This document shows, piece after piece, positions 45,986 through 45,993 of a stretch of 45,993 nucleotides of DNA (positions are counted from its first letter, which is position 1; every line of letters starts with the position of its first letter). The translations under genes were made by a program, and so were the position numbers. The stretch covers positions 1 to 45,993 of the forward strand of contig JAFYOU010000013.1 of the NCBI GenBank assembly GCA_017560095.1. Direction: 5' to 3'. This DNA comes from Candidatus Gastranaerophilales bacterium (lineage in GTDB: Bacteria; Cyanobacteriota; Vampirovibrionia; Gastranaerophilales; Gastranaerophilaceae). The notes under the pieces are model-generated. The model was given only the letters and a program-made list of their open reading frames with translations. It ran no database searches and had not been told where the DNA came from.

Positions 45986-45993
45986 TTTAGGTA

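Overview
Organism. The window is strongly AT-rich and gene-dense and comes from a flagellated bacterium with an outer membrane: it has a lipoprotein efflux adaptor with an RND-type partner, MotA/MotB, flagellin and type IV pilin-like genes. The mix of genes, long families of membrane or secreted proteins of unknown function, and the AT-rich style fit a gut member of the Melainabacteria/Vampirovibrionia (Gastranaerophilales-like), the non-photosynthetic sister group of Cyanobacteria. That placement is an inference; no rRNA is present to test it.

Layout. 1-141 is the end of a + strand gene. 5887-185 (- strand) is a tight five-gene run: hybrid histidine kinase, NarL-type response regulator, a secreted protein of unknown function, an HlyD/AcrA-type lipoprotein, and a protein that looks like the porter domains of an RND pump without its membrane domains. 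6040-12881 (+) holds a large membrane protein of unknown function, a phosphohexomutase, lysyl-tRNA synthetase and a DxD glycosyltransferase. 12913-13187 holds a promoter, an unidentified structured RNA candidate and tRNA-Leu(TAG). 17693-13337 (-) is a three-gene prepilin operon whose products join a class III pilin leader to glycine-rich or cysteine-rich domains; a fourth prepilin gene and tRNA-Ala(GGC) run the other way.

18942-25263 (-) has TPR proteins, a metallo-beta-lactamase-fold hydrolase, a calcineurin-like phosphoesterase, 4-alpha-glucanotransferase and a FliA-like sigma factor. 25383-31695 (+) has a PLP aminotransferase, a membrane-anchored protein with an ADP-ribosyltransferase-like C-terminus, and DNA polymerase III alpha. 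A zinc-ribbon protein and a ribbon-helix-helix regulator follow, then an overlapping motA-motB-patatin operon. 39800-35592 (-) encodes a TPR protein, an NfnA-type flavoprotein, a tiny four-cysteine protein, LeuC and a PBP4-type peptidase. The right end has a small membrane-anchored protein, ATP-type PEP carboxykinase, adenosylhomocysteinase, flagellin, and ribosomal proteins L20 and L35.

How they fit together. Motility is spread over motAB, flagellin and a sigma factor that may serve them; a sigma-28-like promoter precedes motA. Metabolic genes cover glycogen/maltodextrin use, sugar-phosphate interconversion, gluconeogenesis and the methyl cycle. The most unusual items are the porter-only RND-like protein in a two-component operon, the pilins with glycine-rich domains that share a Trp-stop end, the unidentified RNA before tRNA-Leu, the ADP-ribosyltransferase-like protein, and a repeated ~75-bp hairpin unit at the 3' ends of adenosylhomocysteinase and rplT whose stems differ in compensating ways. 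No prophage, IS element or CRISPR array was seen.
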